From Chthoniobacterales bacterium (GTDB lineage Bacteria > Verrucomicrobiota > Verrucomicrobiia > Chthoniobacterales > UBA10450), in NCBI GenBank assembly GCA_025929155.1, contig JAICMR010000015.1:1-37176 (forward strand): a stretch of DNA of 37,176 nt. Direction: 5' to 3'. The notes under the pieces are model-generated. The model was not told the origin of the DNA. It was given only the letters and a program-made list of their open reading frames with translations, and did not search any database. This document shows, piece after piece, positions 25,051-36,032 of this stretch. Made by a program: the position numbers and the translations under genes. Position 1 is the stretch's first letter. Every line of letters begins with the position of its first letter.

Positions 25051-26021
25051 GATCCGGGAACCCACGGCGGATGAATGAAAATGAGGACGAGCAGCACGAA
25101 AGCGATTACGACGACAAACAGGGCGGCACACATGGAAGCGAGCGGATCGACTCGTTTCGCGTCGCGCGAGAGCGAGAGGAGCCCAAGCGGTTCGGGAATA
25201 ATCGGCAGCTTATGTTCGCCTGCGTATTCCCAGTCCGGCAGCATCGCTTCGTAACGGAGCGCCCGGCAGATTTGCGTTAGGCGTCGCTCGAGTTCGGCGC
25301 GATCCGCTGCCGTTAGAACAAGTTTCGGCCAAAGCTCTTTGGCATCGAGATGGCGAGCGAGGCGGACGGCAAAGGTCGCCTGGCTAAGAAAGGCCTCGGT
25401 TGATTCTTCATCCAGGCTTTTCCAATGCACGATATCCAGATTGACGGGGTCGCCCGACCGCTGCTCGACGACCTGACGCATCTGCTCGACGCAATACGCC
25501 AACAGGTTGTTCGAATTCTCGGAACGCGCCTCGACATGTTCGATTCGGGCGCCATCGATCCGCAGCCGACCCATCTTCCCTGCACCGTCGCGGACGCAGA
25601 TCTCAAATGGCTCATTCGGTCGATCCTCATCCTCGATCACGAGGTTTACGGCCACCGCGGCGGGTAGACCCTGCTTTGGCGGTAGCAAAGCGGCGGCTTT
25701 GCCTCGCTCATGGTCCGCTGAATTGAGACGGAGCCTGCGCACTTCGTGGTAGCCAATCCGCAGGGCGCCGACCGCGCCTTTGCGGCTAAGCAGCGCGAGA
25801 TAGATAAAGAAGACGAGAAAAAATGCGAGCGTGAGCGTCTCGACATTGCTGCGCTGGCTCAGCGTCACGTAAAGGCGCGACTGCCAAAGGAGCATGACGC
25901 AGCCAGCAATCGAGACCAGGAAGAGTGCCAAATAGACCGCGCAAAGCAGCCGGATCCGCTGCGAATAATCGTGCGCGTTACGAACCTCCGGCTCCTTAAC
26001 AATCAGTCTGGCAAAATCCAC
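25047..26021 (-). CDS. Unrecognised membrane protein
   Basis: 324 residues. Two membrane helices lie near the N-terminus (about 27-48, LCAVYLALFLVSIAGCVMLL, and 64-79, TLAFFLVFFIYLALL). One lies at the C-terminus (about 295-316, CAALFVVVIAFVLLVLIFIH). The central 200 or so residues are soluble and charged, with LRIGYHEVRRLRLNSADHER and VEQMRQVVEQRSGDPVNLDI, which suggest a cytoplasmic domain. I do not recognise the family. It is the first gene of a pair with the lipoprotein. The upstream gap (26022-26210) holds nothing I can name. It contains GCGTTAGGC at 25274-25282, one of only three copies of the octamer not preceded by T. Confidence 0.75.
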   Translation of the reverse strand: MDFARLIVKEPEVRNAHDYSQRIRLLCAVYLALFLVSIAGCVMLLWQSRLYVTLSQRSNVETLTLAFFLVFFIYLALLSRKGAVGALRIGYHEVRRLRLNSADHERGKAAALLPPKQGLPAAVAVNLVIEDEDRPNEPFEICVRDGAGKMGRLRIDGARIEHVEARSENSNNLLAYCVEQMRQVVEQRSGDPVNLDIVHWKSLDEESTEAFLSQATFAVRLARHLDAKELWPKLVLTAADRAELERRLTQICRALRYEAMLPDWEYAGEHKLPIIPEPLGLLSLSRDAKRVDPLASMCAALFVVVIAFVLLVLIFIHPPWVPGS

Positions 26022-26210
26022 GGGTGTGCGCGCTGAGGGTAGCGCAAAAGGAATGGCAGAGCGAAGCCTTCAACGGCGGCCGTGTCAGCCTCGGCGCCCG
26101 GCAGCCGAAGCATTGTCGAGGTGAATCCAAGGGTGCGAATGTCCCTTAACGTTTAACGCATCAAGCTCAGACCTTCGCCGGCGCGGCAACCAGAACGCTC
26201 CACAGCTGCG

Positions 26211-27599
26211 CTATCTCGGGGTTCCACGTCCCATCTCGAACAGGATGATGCGTTTCCCGCGATAATCTTTCAGCCGCAGGATCGGCTGGCCATGGCGTTG
26301 CTCGGTGGCTTTCTCCTCCTCCGGTTGCACAAGGACGTAACGTGCGCCCGGCGGCAGTTGATCGATCCGATCGAGGTAAACGATCGGCCGATGCAGGTAG
26401 AAAAAATACGGCTGATAATCGGGATCGATCGCATAAAGCGATTCGGCAGGCGGAATCTCAGAGTCGAGCTGCGCGGCGAGCGGGCGAATCTTGGCGCGCC
26501 GCGCGAGCAACGGAATCAGCGCGACCGAGTAAACCAGCATCCCCGCAATGACCGCCAGCACGGTCCAGGTGATCGCTTTCCGCAATGGCTTCGGCCAAAC
26601 GAGCGCGTGTTCCCGCACGAAAACGGCGAGAAGCCAGATAGCCGGTGCCAGCAGCGGCATATTGTAGCGCGGCAGCGCGCTTGGAAGCAGGCTCACCATC
26701 AGGAACGGTATGGCTACGCCTAACGAAAGGCCGCGGCAGAGTTGTCGATCCACCTCGCTCTCGAGCAACCGGAAACGAGCAAAGGGCAGCAACACCGCCC
26801 ACGGCAACAGGTAAGCGAGGCCGCGAGGAATATTGAGGATCCAATTCGCAAATTTGAAATCATCGGTCCCGAGTCGGCCGGAAAGTTGTTGTGACCAAAC
26901 TGACGTGACATGCGCGGCGCGCGCGATTTCCAAGACGGGAATCGCCCAAGCCGCGAAAATGCCGAGCATCAGGACGATGCCCGCAAGGTGCGGCAAGGTC
27001 GCGAGCAGCCTCAACTCCCGTGCCTGCCAGAGCACCGCAATCACGACCGCGTAAAAGAAAACAAGATGAAGCGGACCTTTCGCGAGCAGCCCGAGCCCAA
27101 GAAAAAGACCCGCGCCAACCCAGGCAAGCCAGCGTCGATCGCGCCAATAAGTGAGCCAGCAGAGGAAGGCGAGGGCGCTCAACGAAACGTAAAGCGCCTC
27201 GATTTCGATCATCCGACCTTTTTCCAGCAGTCCGAAATTTGTCAGCCACATGAGCGCGGCGGCGATGGCGCCATTGCCTCCGAGTTTTCGTCGCCCGACG
27301 AGCACAAAAGCGAGCGCCACCGCCAGCACGCAAAGAGTCGACGGCAGGCGCGCAGTCCATTCGTTGCGTACGCCGAAAAGTTTGAAGGAACCGGCAACGA
27401 GCCAGTTCACGAGTGGCGGCTTGCGCAGATAAGGATCGCTTCCGATCTGCGGGACGAGAAAGTCGCCGGTGTCGAGCATCGTGACCGCAGGCAGCACCCG
27501 CCGCCCTTCCTCGCTCTTCAACTCCAGCGTGCCCAGCCGCGGCAAATAAATCGCCCCCCAAACGACCATGACAATAAGAAGAGCTCGCGCGCGCGACAT
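26211..27599 (-). CDS. GT39/ArnT-like glycosyltransferase, integral membrane
   Basis: 462 residues with roughly a dozen predicted membrane helices. The first periplasmic loop has the expected acidic pair in LKSEEGRRVLPAVTML and the family motif YLRKPPLVNWLVAGSFKLFG. These correspond to the acidic catalytic region and the 'KPPL.YW' motif of ArnT/PMT proteins, which use polyprenyl-phosphate sugars. A soluble C-terminal part (about 375-462) ends RGKRIILFEMGRGTPR. The acceptor (lipid A, protein or other glycan) is unknown. It stands alone; its start lies 15 bases from a short tandem repeat, and the secreted repeat protein gene is divergent. Confidence 0.88.
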   Translation of the reverse strand: MSRARALLIVMVVWGAIYLPRLGTLELKSEEGRRVLPAVTMLDTGDFLVPQIGSDPYLRKPPLVNWLVAGSFKLFGVRNEWTARLPSTLCVLAVALAFVLVGRRKLGGNGAIAAALMWLTNFGLLEKGRMIEIEALYVSLSALAFLCWLTYWRDRRWLAWVGAGLFLGLGLLAKGPLHLVFFYAVVIAVLWQARELRLLATLPHLAGIVLMLGIFAAWAIPVLEIARAAHVTSVWSQQLSGRLGTDDFKFANWILNIPRGLAYLLPWAVLLPFARFRLLESEVDRQLCRGLSLGVAIPFLMVSLLPSALPRYNMPLLAPAIWLLAVFVREHALVWPKPLRKAITWTVLAVIAGMLVYSVALIPLLARRAKIRPLAAQLDSEIPPAESLYAIDPDYQPYFFYLHRPIVYLDRIDQLPPGARYVLVQPEEEKATEQRHGQPILRLKDYRGKRIILFEMGRGTPR

Positions 27600-27614
27600 C
27601 GGGCTGATGTTAAC

Positions 27615-27639
27615 CGCAGAGGACGCAGAGAGCGCAGAG
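27615..27639. repeat. CGCAGAG tandem repeat, three copies at 9-base spacing
   Basis: CGCAGAG occurs at 27615-27621, 27624-27630 and 27633-27639, with exact 9-base phasing. It lies in the 143-base gap between the divergent GT39 and secreted repeat protein genes. Short CGCAGAG arrays are scattered in many environmental bacterial genomes; here it may be a dispersed repeat or a binding site for a regulator of either gene. Confidence 0.55.
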
Positions 27640-27742
27640 AAAGTGGTTTTGGCTTGATCTTTCGGTTCGCTCTGAAATACTCCGCGCCGCTTCGACTGGA
27701 CCGAACTTGGTCCTGATCGAGATTTTGCAATCAGCCCCTCTT

Positions 27743-29938
27743 ATGAAGCCTCACTCTCTTTTGCTTTTCCGTTCCTGTTCTGCGTTGGGCTTCGCTCTTG
27801 TTTGTTTTTTTCCACTCCAAGAGTCATGGGCTACGAGCGCCACCTGGAAGGCGAATCCTCCGGGGAATGACTGGCTCTCGGCCGGAAATTGGCGGCCCAT
27901 GACCGTTCCGAACGGACGCGGGGATAACGCGACCTTTGGGTTAACACAGCAAACTCAGCTCAGCCTGACTTCCTCCGTCGAAGTGGCCGCAATCGATTTT
28001 GTTTCCCCGGCCAGCGGCTACTCAATCGATGTGTTTCCCTCCGCGACTCTTATCGTCAGCGGCAACGGTGTTGCGAATTCGTCCAGCCGCATGCAGAACT
28101 TCGCCGAGCTGGTCGACGTTGACGGCTACGCTGGTCAAATCATTTTCCGTAACGCTGCCGGCGCCGGAGCTTCGACCAACTATTCGATCGGCGCTGGAGT
28201 CCTCGCGGGGGCGGGCGGGGCTATTCTTGAATTCCTCGACACCTCGAGCGCGCAAAACGCCAGCTTCTTTCTTGAGGGTGGAAGGGACGCGGATAGTAAC
28301 GGTGGCAGCGTCGTTTTTGCGGATAGTTCAACCGCCGCCAATGCCGTTTTCGTAAGCGATGGCGCAACCGGAGAAAATGCGAACGGCGGCTCGATTTTCT
28401 TTGGCAGTAACGCGAGCGCGGGGACAGCCTCGTTTCTCATCAACGGATCGTCGGGTTCAACTTATGTTGGCGGCTCCGTCTATTTCGGCGAGGCTTCGAC
28501 GGCAGGAAGCGCCTCCTTTACGATAAACGGGACACCAGGCCAGGAAGGAGCAGGGGGCGACATGACTTTTCAAGACACTTCCACAGCTGCCCAGAGCGCC
28601 ATCACGGTCAACGGAGCCGCAGCTTCCGGCGCTTATCCCGGTTCAGTTTCTTTCTTTGCGGATTCCAGCGCCGGAGATGCACAGGTGACGTGCACTGGAG
28701 GCCTTGCCAGCCAGAGCGATGGTGGAAACGTCATTTTCTACGGTAACTCTACCGCCGCTACGAGTAACATCGAGGTAGATTCGGGAGAAGTCGGCAGAGG
28801 AGGCTATGTTGTCTTTTCTGACGACTCGACGGCAGCTAGCAGCACGATTCGTCTCCCAGGTAGCACTATATTCCCTTCCCTTGCCGGGCAGCTTTCTTTC
28901 TATCAGAATTCCACGGCGGAGCGGTCGGCGATCACGCTCGAAGGAGATACGATCAGTGAGCCGCCTCTCTCCGGTCCTCTGCTGATTTTTGGTGACGAGG
29001 CGAGTGCCGGCGAAGCCGTTGTCACCTGTGAAGGCGGAAGAGTAGAAGGAGCATCAGGGGGTCAACTTCTCTTTGATGCCAATGCTACTGCCGCCAATGC
29101 CACCTTAACTATGCAAGATGGCTCAGCTGTGGGCGGGGAAGGAGGAAAGCTTTTCTTTTACGGCCAAGCCACCGGGGGAGCAGCTCGCCTCGAGCTGTTC
29201 GGTAACGGCAATCTCGATTTGAGCATCCACGACCTGACAGGCATGACGATCGGGTCCATCGAAGGCGACGGAGGCATTTTCCTTGGTGCTGTTGAGCTCG
29301 CCGCTGGCACTAACGATCTTTGCACGACCTTTTCGGGTGTGATTCAGGATGGAGGCGTGGACGGTGGAAAGCATGGCTCGCTTCGCAAGGTCGGAAACGG
29401 GACTCTGACGCTTTCCGGAGCGAGCCTTTACACCGGTGGCACGACTGTTGAATCGGGCACGCTCCTTCTTTGCGCGCGAAGGGGCTCTGCAACCGGACAA
29501 GGTCCTCTTCAAGTCAACGGTGGCACGCTCGCCGGGAGTGGCAAGGTCAGAGGAGGTATAACGATTGGCAACGGCAGCGCCGGTGGGAAGTTGGCTCCGG
29601 GCAGAAACGGAGTCGGCGCGCTGGCCATCCAACGCAGCCTTAGTTTCGCGGCCGATGGTGAGCTTGAGTGTGAGATCGACCTCAAAAGAGCCATCGCGGA
29701 CGCAGTAAGTGCCAACGGCGCTTTTCTGGATGGCAACATCAGTCTCGTCCCGCTTCACGCCGGCGACTTAAGCCTAGGGACGGTGTTGCCGATCATCGTG
29801 AATACGTCCAGTCAGCCGATCAACGGCAGTTTCACTAATCTTCCAGACGGATCAGTCATCATAATCGGAGGTAACAAACTGCAGGCGAGCTATGAAGGTG
29901 GCGATGGCAACGGCTTGACCCTGACTGTCATCCCTTAG
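27743..29938 (+). CDS. Large secreted beta-solenoid repeat protein with autotransporter-associated beta strand
   Basis: 731 residues from the ATG at 27743; the signal peptide (MKPHSLLLFRSCSALGFALV and onward, cut near SWA-TS) fixes this start. TWKANPPGNDWLSAGNW at the start of the mature part is typical of Verrucomicrobial autotransporter-like proteins. Residues about 158-488 hold about twelve tandem units of 27-29 residues, pattern GG-xxx-F-xxx-S/A-T/S-A, for example GGSVVFADSSTAANAVFVSD. A PATR-like beta strand follows (VGNGTLTLSGASLYTGGTTV, about 550). There is no outer-membrane beta-barrel and no PEP-CTERM tail, so anchoring is unknown. Codon use is visibly less GC-biased than in neighbours, and the gene has no TCGTTAGGC word, so transfer is possible. 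Confidence 0.82.
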   Translation: MKPHSLLLFRSCSALGFALVCFFPLQESWATSATWKANPPGNDWLSAGNWRPMTVPNGRGDNATFGLTQQTQLSLTSSVEVAAIDFVSPASGYSIDVFPSATLIVSGNGVANSSSRMQNFAELVDVDGYAGQIIFRNAAGAGASTNYSIGAGVLAGAGGAILEFLDTSSAQNASFFLEGGRDADSNGGSVVFADSSTAANAVFVSDGATGENANGGSIFFGSNASAGTASFLINGSSGSTYVGGSVYFGEASTAGSASFTINGTPGQEGAGGDMTFQDTSTAAQSAITVNGAAASGAYPGSVSFFADSSAGDAQVTCTGGLASQSDGGNVIFYGNSTAATSNIEVDSGEVGRGGYVVFSDDSTAASSTIRLPGSTIFPSLAGQLSFYQNSTAERSAITLEGDTISEPPLSGPLLIFGDEASAGEAVVTCEGGRVEGASGGQLLFDANATAANATLTMQDGSAVGGEGGKLFFYGQATGGAARLELFGNGNLDLSIHDLTGMTIGSIEGDGGIFLGAVELAAGTNDLCTTFSGVIQDGGVDGGKHGSLRKVGNGTLTLSGASLYTGGTTVESGTLLLCARRGSATGQGPLQVNGGTLAGSGKVRGGITIGNGSAGGKLAPGRNGVGALAIQRSLSFAADGELECEIDLKRAIADAVSANGAFLDGNISLVPLHAGDLSLGTVLPIIVNTSSQPINGSFTNLPDGSVIIIGGNKLQASYEGGDGNGLTLTVIP

Positions 29939-30048
29939 GCCTTGAAATCTTGCGTGACGCGATTTGTTCATGCAGAACGACGGAATCCTCGCGCCGACAG
30001 CCAGCCCTTCCGATAAGCCTTCGATCCGGCTCGTCCGGGTTCACGGAC

Positions 30049-30076
30049 TTGACGCCGTGCCCGTGTAAAGTTAACT
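30049..30076 (+). promoter_or_regulatory. Candidate promoter upstream of nusA
   Basis: TTGACG (30049-30054), a 16-base spacer and TTAACT (30071-30076) resemble a sigma-70 promoter. A transcript from here would start about 30083, carry the hairpin at 30103-30131, and then nusA. The match is moderate and I could not test others. Confidence 0.4.
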
Positions 30077-30102
30077 TCCGCGCCTAGTCCGTTTCTGGAT
30101 TG

Positions 30103-30131
30103 GAGTGGGAGCCGGTGTCCCACTCTTTTTT
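30103..30131 (+). terminator. Intrinsic terminator immediately before nusA
   Basis: GAGTGGGA (30103-30110) pairs perfectly with TCCCACTC (30118-30125), loop GCCGGTG, followed by TTTTTT (30126-30131). The T-run ends eight bases before the nusA start. It could end the upstream secreted-protein transcript 165 bases after its stop. But it leaves no room for a separate nusA promoter, so it probably acts as a leader attenuator of the nusA operon. Confidence 0.85.
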
Positions 30132-30139
30132 GTCGGCGG

Positions 30140-31408
30140 ATGCCCAACTTTCACATGAACGCTGAGTTTATCGCCATGCTGGATTACCTCGAGCGGGAGC
30201 GCGGAATTAAACGCGACATCCTGATCGAGGCGGTCTCGAACGCCCTCCTCTCGGCTTCGAAAAAGAGCGTCAGCGCCTCGCGCGATCTGCACATCGACAT
30301 CGATCCAAAGTCAGGCGAGATCCGTGCGCTCGCGAACCTGCTCGTCGTCGATAAAGTCACGAATCCGGCTGACGAGATCTCTCTCGACAAGGCGCGTCGG
30401 ATCAAGGCTGACGCGGTCGTTGGTGAAGCCGTCGAGGTCGAAGTGACCCCGAAGAACTTCGGCCGCATCGCCGCGCAGACGGCCAAGCAGGCGATGATGC
30501 AGCGCATTCGCCAGGTCGAGAAGGAGATGATCTATGAGGAATTCAAGGATCGCGCCGGGGAGATTGTGAGCGGCACGGTCCGGCGCTTCGATCGGTCCGA
30601 TGTCATTCTCGATCTTGGAAAATTCGAAGCCATCATGCCGCAGCGCGAACGTGTCGTGGTCGAAGATTACAACGTCGGCGATCGGCTCCGCGCTTATGTG
30701 GTCGCGGTGGAAAATGGCATCCGCGGTCCCGAGATCATCATCTCACGCAGTCATCCAAATTTTGTCAGGCGGCTTTTTGAACTCGAAGTGAGCGAGATCG
30801 CCGATGGCACGGTGGAGATCCGTGGTATTGCACGGGAAGCCGGCTATCGCACCAAGATCGCGGTCTTTAGCGATAATCCGAAAGTCGATCCAGTCGGGGC
30901 CTGCGTCGGCATGCGCGGTTCGCGGGTGAAAAACATCGTCCGCGAGCTGAACAACGAGAAGGTGGACATCATTCGCTGGAGCTCCGATCCGAAGGAATTT
31001 ATCCTCGAAGCGCTCAAACCCGCGAAGGTGAAAAACCTTGTCTTCGACGTCGAGAAAAAGAGCGCGACGATCTCAGTGGACGAAGACCAGCTTTCGCTCG
31101 CGATCGGCAAAAAAGGCCAGAATGCTCGTCTCACAAGCCGGCTAAGCGGCTGGGAAATTAACATCGAAAAAGAAGCTCGGAGCACGACCGCGGTTGAGCA
31201 GAAGGTTGCACAAGCCGCGCAATCGCTTTCGAGCGCGCTGCCGATCACGGAGGACCAGGCGATGACGCTGGTGAAGACCGGCTTTACGAATTTGGAAGGT
31301 TTGCGAGATGCCGAGGTGCAGGACCTCGTCGATATCTTGAGCGTGGACGAAGAGAAAGCGCGAGAGATTTACGAAGCTGCGCAGCGAGATGCCACGACCG
31401 CTACTTAA
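30140..31408 (+). CDS. nusA: Transcription termination/antitermination factor NusA
   Basis: 422 residues. The N-terminal domain reads AMLDYLERERGIKRDILIEA. The S1 domain is at about 135-200 (GEIVSGTVRRFDRSDVILDL). KH domains follow, with VGACVGMRGSRVKNIVREL and AIGKKGQNARLTSRLSGWEI. A short acidic/helical C-terminal part resembles one NusA repeat (ITEDQAMTLVKTGFTNLEGL). NusA binds RNA polymerase and modulates pausing, termination and antitermination. ATG 30155 (MNAEF) is an alternative start that many relatives would support; no strong ribosome site distinguishes the two. It heads the translation operon. No rimP gene precedes it, unlike in many bacteria. Confidence 0.95.
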   Translation: MPNFHMNAEFIAMLDYLERERGIKRDILIEAVSNALLSASKKSVSASRDLHIDIDPKSGEIRALANLLVVDKVTNPADEISLDKARRIKADAVVGEAVEVEVTPKNFGRIAAQTAKQAMMQRIRQVEKEMIYEEFKDRAGEIVSGTVRRFDRSDVILDLGKFEAIMPQRERVVVEDYNVGDRLRAYVVAVENGIRGPEIIISRSHPNFVRRLFELEVSEIADGTVEIRGIAREAGYRTKIAVFSDNPKVDPVGACVGMRGSRVKNIVRELNNEKVDIIRWSSDPKEFILEALKPAKVKNLVFDVEKKSATISVDEDQLSLAIGKKGQNARLTSRLSGWEINIEKEARSTTAVEQKVAQAAQSLSSALPITEDQAMTLVKTGFTNLEGLRDAEVQDLVDILSVDEEKAREIYEAAQRDATTAT

Positions 31409-31457
31409 TATGGCCAGCCGAATACCCCGCTCACGGCCATGAGCAGAAAACATTTAC

Positions 31458-33833
<2,376 letters not shown>

Positions 33834-33887
33834 GTCCGCCTTGAGCTGCTGGCTGACGACGCTGGATTCGGTCCGGCGAATTCTCTC

Positions 33888-34247
33888 ATGAAACATCGAC
33901 TGCTGCGCGTGAACGAACTGCTCAAACGAGAGCTGAGTGCGCTCCTCGTGCGCGAGATGACATTCGAGAATCTGCTCGTGACCGTGAACCAGGTTGATGT
34001 CACGCCCGACCTGAAAAGCGCGCATGTTTACATCAGCGTTCTCGGCTCGAAAGGCCGCAAGGAAGTGCTTCCGAAGCTGGAAGCGAATCGCGCCGCGCTC
34101 CAGTCCGACCTCGCCAAGCACGTCGTGCTCAAATACACACCTCATCTGGTTTTCCATCTCGACGATTCGATCGAGCGCGGCTCGCGCGTCCTCGAGATCA
34201 TGCAGGAAATCGAACCCTTATCGACCGACGAAACCAACCAATCATGA
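33888..34247 (+). CDS. rbfA: Ribosome-binding factor A
   Basis: 119 residues, the usual RbfA size. Conserved features are RLLRVNELLKRELSALLVRE and VDVTPDLKSAHVYISVLG (KH-like fold), then LAKHVVLKYTPHLVFHLDDS, the standard 'R...PEL.F..D.S...G' block. RbfA binds the 30S subunit late in its assembly and helps process 16S rRNA. It lies 54 bases after infB, and its stop overlaps the nrnA start by four bases (ATGA). Confidence 0.95.
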   Translation: MKHRLLRVNELLKRELSALLVREMTFENLLVTVNQVDVTPDLKSAHVYISVLGSKGRKEVLPKLEANRAALQSDLAKHVVLKYTPHLVFHLDDSIERGSRVLEIMQEIEPLSTDETNQS

Positions 34248-35284
34248 ACACCATCACTGCCGAACCAGCGACGACCGCTCCCGCTCCACCCGCAAGCCTA
34301 ACGAACTCCACTTTTGCCGAAATCGCGGAAGCGCTCCGCGCCCACGAATCCTTCGTTGTGCTCAGCCATGTCCGTCCCGATGGCGACGCCCTTGGCAGCC
34401 AGATCGCGATGGGCCTCGCGCTCCGCAAGCTGGGCAAGCAGGTTAAAGTCTGGAACGAGGAAGGGCTGCTCGAGAAATTCTCCTTTCTGCCCGGCGGCGA
34501 GCTCGTCAGTTTGCCGCCTAACGAGCCGAAAGATTTCGACGTTGTCGTCGCGCTCGACACTGCGACCCGGCAGCGGCTCGGCGATAACGTCCTCGCCGCT
34601 GTTGGCCAAGCGAAGCTCTGGATCAACATCGATCATCATCCGAGCAATCCGCGCTACGGCGATCTCGTCCACATCGATCCCGTCGCGCCGGCCACCGGGC
34701 AGATTCTATTCGAGCTTCTGCAAAGCCAGGATCTGCCGCTGGACGAAGCGATCGCGGAAAACTTGTTCGCCGCGATCTCTACCGACACCGGCTCGTTCCA
34801 ATATCCGAACACGACCGACCGCACTTTTGAGATCGCAGCCGATATTCTTCGTTGCGGAATCCACGTTGGGCGGTTGAGCCAGCAACTTTACGAAAGCTAC
34901 CCGCGCCGCCGCATCGAATTGCTCCGCGTGCTTCTCGATCGCATGCGCTTCGACGCTGACGGAAAGGTGGCGAGCTTCAGCCTGCCGCTCGCGACCGCCA
35001 ACGAACTGGGCGTGATTCCTGAGGATAACGAGGGGTTGATCGATCATCTTCGCGCCATCCAAGGCGTCATCATCGCGATCTTTTTCGAGGAACTCGAGGA
35101 CGGCAAAGTGCGTGTCAGCATGCGCTCGAAAGATGACCGCGCCGATGTCTGCAAAATCTGCCTGAGCTTCAAAGGCGGCGGCCACAAACTGGCGGCCGGC
35201 GCGCGCATGACCGGCGGCCTCGACGACGCTTCACGCCGGGTGATCGCTGCCGCGGTGGAAACCGTGCAATCGCTTCCATCATAG
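34244..35284 (+). CDS. DHH family phosphoesterase, NrnA-like (nanoRNase / pAp phosphatase)
   Basis: 346 residues. DHH motifs are intact: SHVRPDGDALGSQ (I), VVALDTATRQRLG (II) and NIDHHPSN (III). IV lies in AISTDTGSFQYPNTT. The DHHA1 substrate motif GGGHKLAAGARM is near the C-terminus. NrnA removes nucleotides from very short RNAs and hydrolyses 3'-phosphoadenosine 5'-phosphate, using Mn ions. Its place between rbfA and truB is a common operon order. The N-terminal 18 residues are Ala/Pro/Thr-rich and probably not folded. Two TCGTTAGGC words are read as Leu-Thr-Asn and Pro-Asn-Glu. Confidence 0.92.
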   Translation: MNTITAEPATTAPAPPASLTNSTFAEIAEALRAHESFVVLSHVRPDGDALGSQIAMGLALRKLGKQVKVWNEEGLLEKFSFLPGGELVSLPPNEPKDFDVVVALDTATRQRLGDNVLAAVGQAKLWINIDHHPSNPRYGDLVHIDPVAPATGQILFELLQSQDLPLDEAIAENLFAAISTDTGSFQYPNTTDRTFEIAADILRCGIHVGRLSQQLYESYPRRRIELLRVLLDRMRFDADGKVASFSLPLATANELGVIPEDNEGLIDHLRAIQGVIIAIFFEELEDGKVRVSMRSKDDRADVCKICLSFKGGGHKLAAGARMTGGLDDASRRVIAAAVETVQSLPS

Positions 35285-35300
35285 TTTGGTGCGATCTGCC

Positions 35301-36023
35301 ATGTCCTTAACCGCCACTCCCGACGGAGTTCTCCTCGTGGATAAAGCCGCCGGCATGACTTCGCATGACGTGGTCGCGCTCGTTAGGCGACAATTGCAGA
35401 TCAAGAAGGTCGGGCATTGCGGCACCCTCGACCCGATCGCGACCGGTCTTCTCATCCTGACTCTCGGACGCGGAACGAAAATTCAGGATCTCATCATGAG
35501 CGAGGACAAGGAATATGTCGGCACATTGTCGTTAGGCGCGACGACCGACACCCAGGATCGCGCCGGCCAGATCCTCGAGGAGAAACCGGTGCCAGACCTG
35601 ACCGAAGAAAAGGTTACGGCCGCGTTCGATAAATTCCGCGGCGATTTTTATCAGATGCCCCCAATGGTTTCGGCGATCAAACAAGGCGGCGTTCCGCTCT
35701 ACAAACTCGCGCGCCAGGGCAAGACGGTGGAACGGGAGCCGCGTCTCGTGCACGTCTATCGCTACCGGATCGATCGAATCGCCGCGCCGGAAATCGATTT
35801 CACGGTCATGTGCAGCAAAGGATTTTACGTGCGCACGTACGCCCATGACATCGGCGCCGAGCTCGGCTGTGGCGCACATTTGAAAGAACTGCGCCGTACG
35901 CGCTCCGGTCGTTTTGACCTCGCCCGGGCGGTCACAGTCGAGGAAATCAAGACGGCGCCGCCGGTCGATATCATCGAGAAAATTCTCACCCTTCCGGAAG
36001 TCTCCCGGATGCGCGGTGCCTAA
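35301..36023 (+). CDS. truB: tRNA pseudouridine(55) synthase TruB
   Basis: 240 residues from the ATG at 35301; a TTG at 35286 would add five residues. Signatures are GVLLVDKAAGMTSHDVV, then KKVGHCGTLDPIATGLLIL with the catalytic Asp44 in TLDP. YQMPPMVSAIKQGGVPLYKLAR and SKGFYVRTYAHDIG are also family blocks. TruB converts U55 of tRNA to pseudouridine. The stop TAA is part of a TCGTTAGGC word (36018-36026), and two more words lie within the gene, read as Val-Arg and Ser-Leu-Gly. The ribF start follows nine bases after the stop. Confidence 0.95.
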   Translation: MSLTATPDGVLLVDKAAGMTSHDVVALVRRQLQIKKVGHCGTLDPIATGLLILTLGRGTKIQDLIMSEDKEYVGTLSLGATTDTQDRAGQILEEKPVPDLTEEKVTAAFDKFRGDFYQMPPMVSAIKQGGVPLYKLARQGKTVEREPRLVHVYRYRIDRIAAPEIDFTVMCSKGFYVRTYAHDIGAELGCGAHLKELRRTRSGRFDLARAVTVEEIKTAPPVDIIEKILTLPEVSRMRGA

Positions 36024-36032
36024 CGAACCCTA

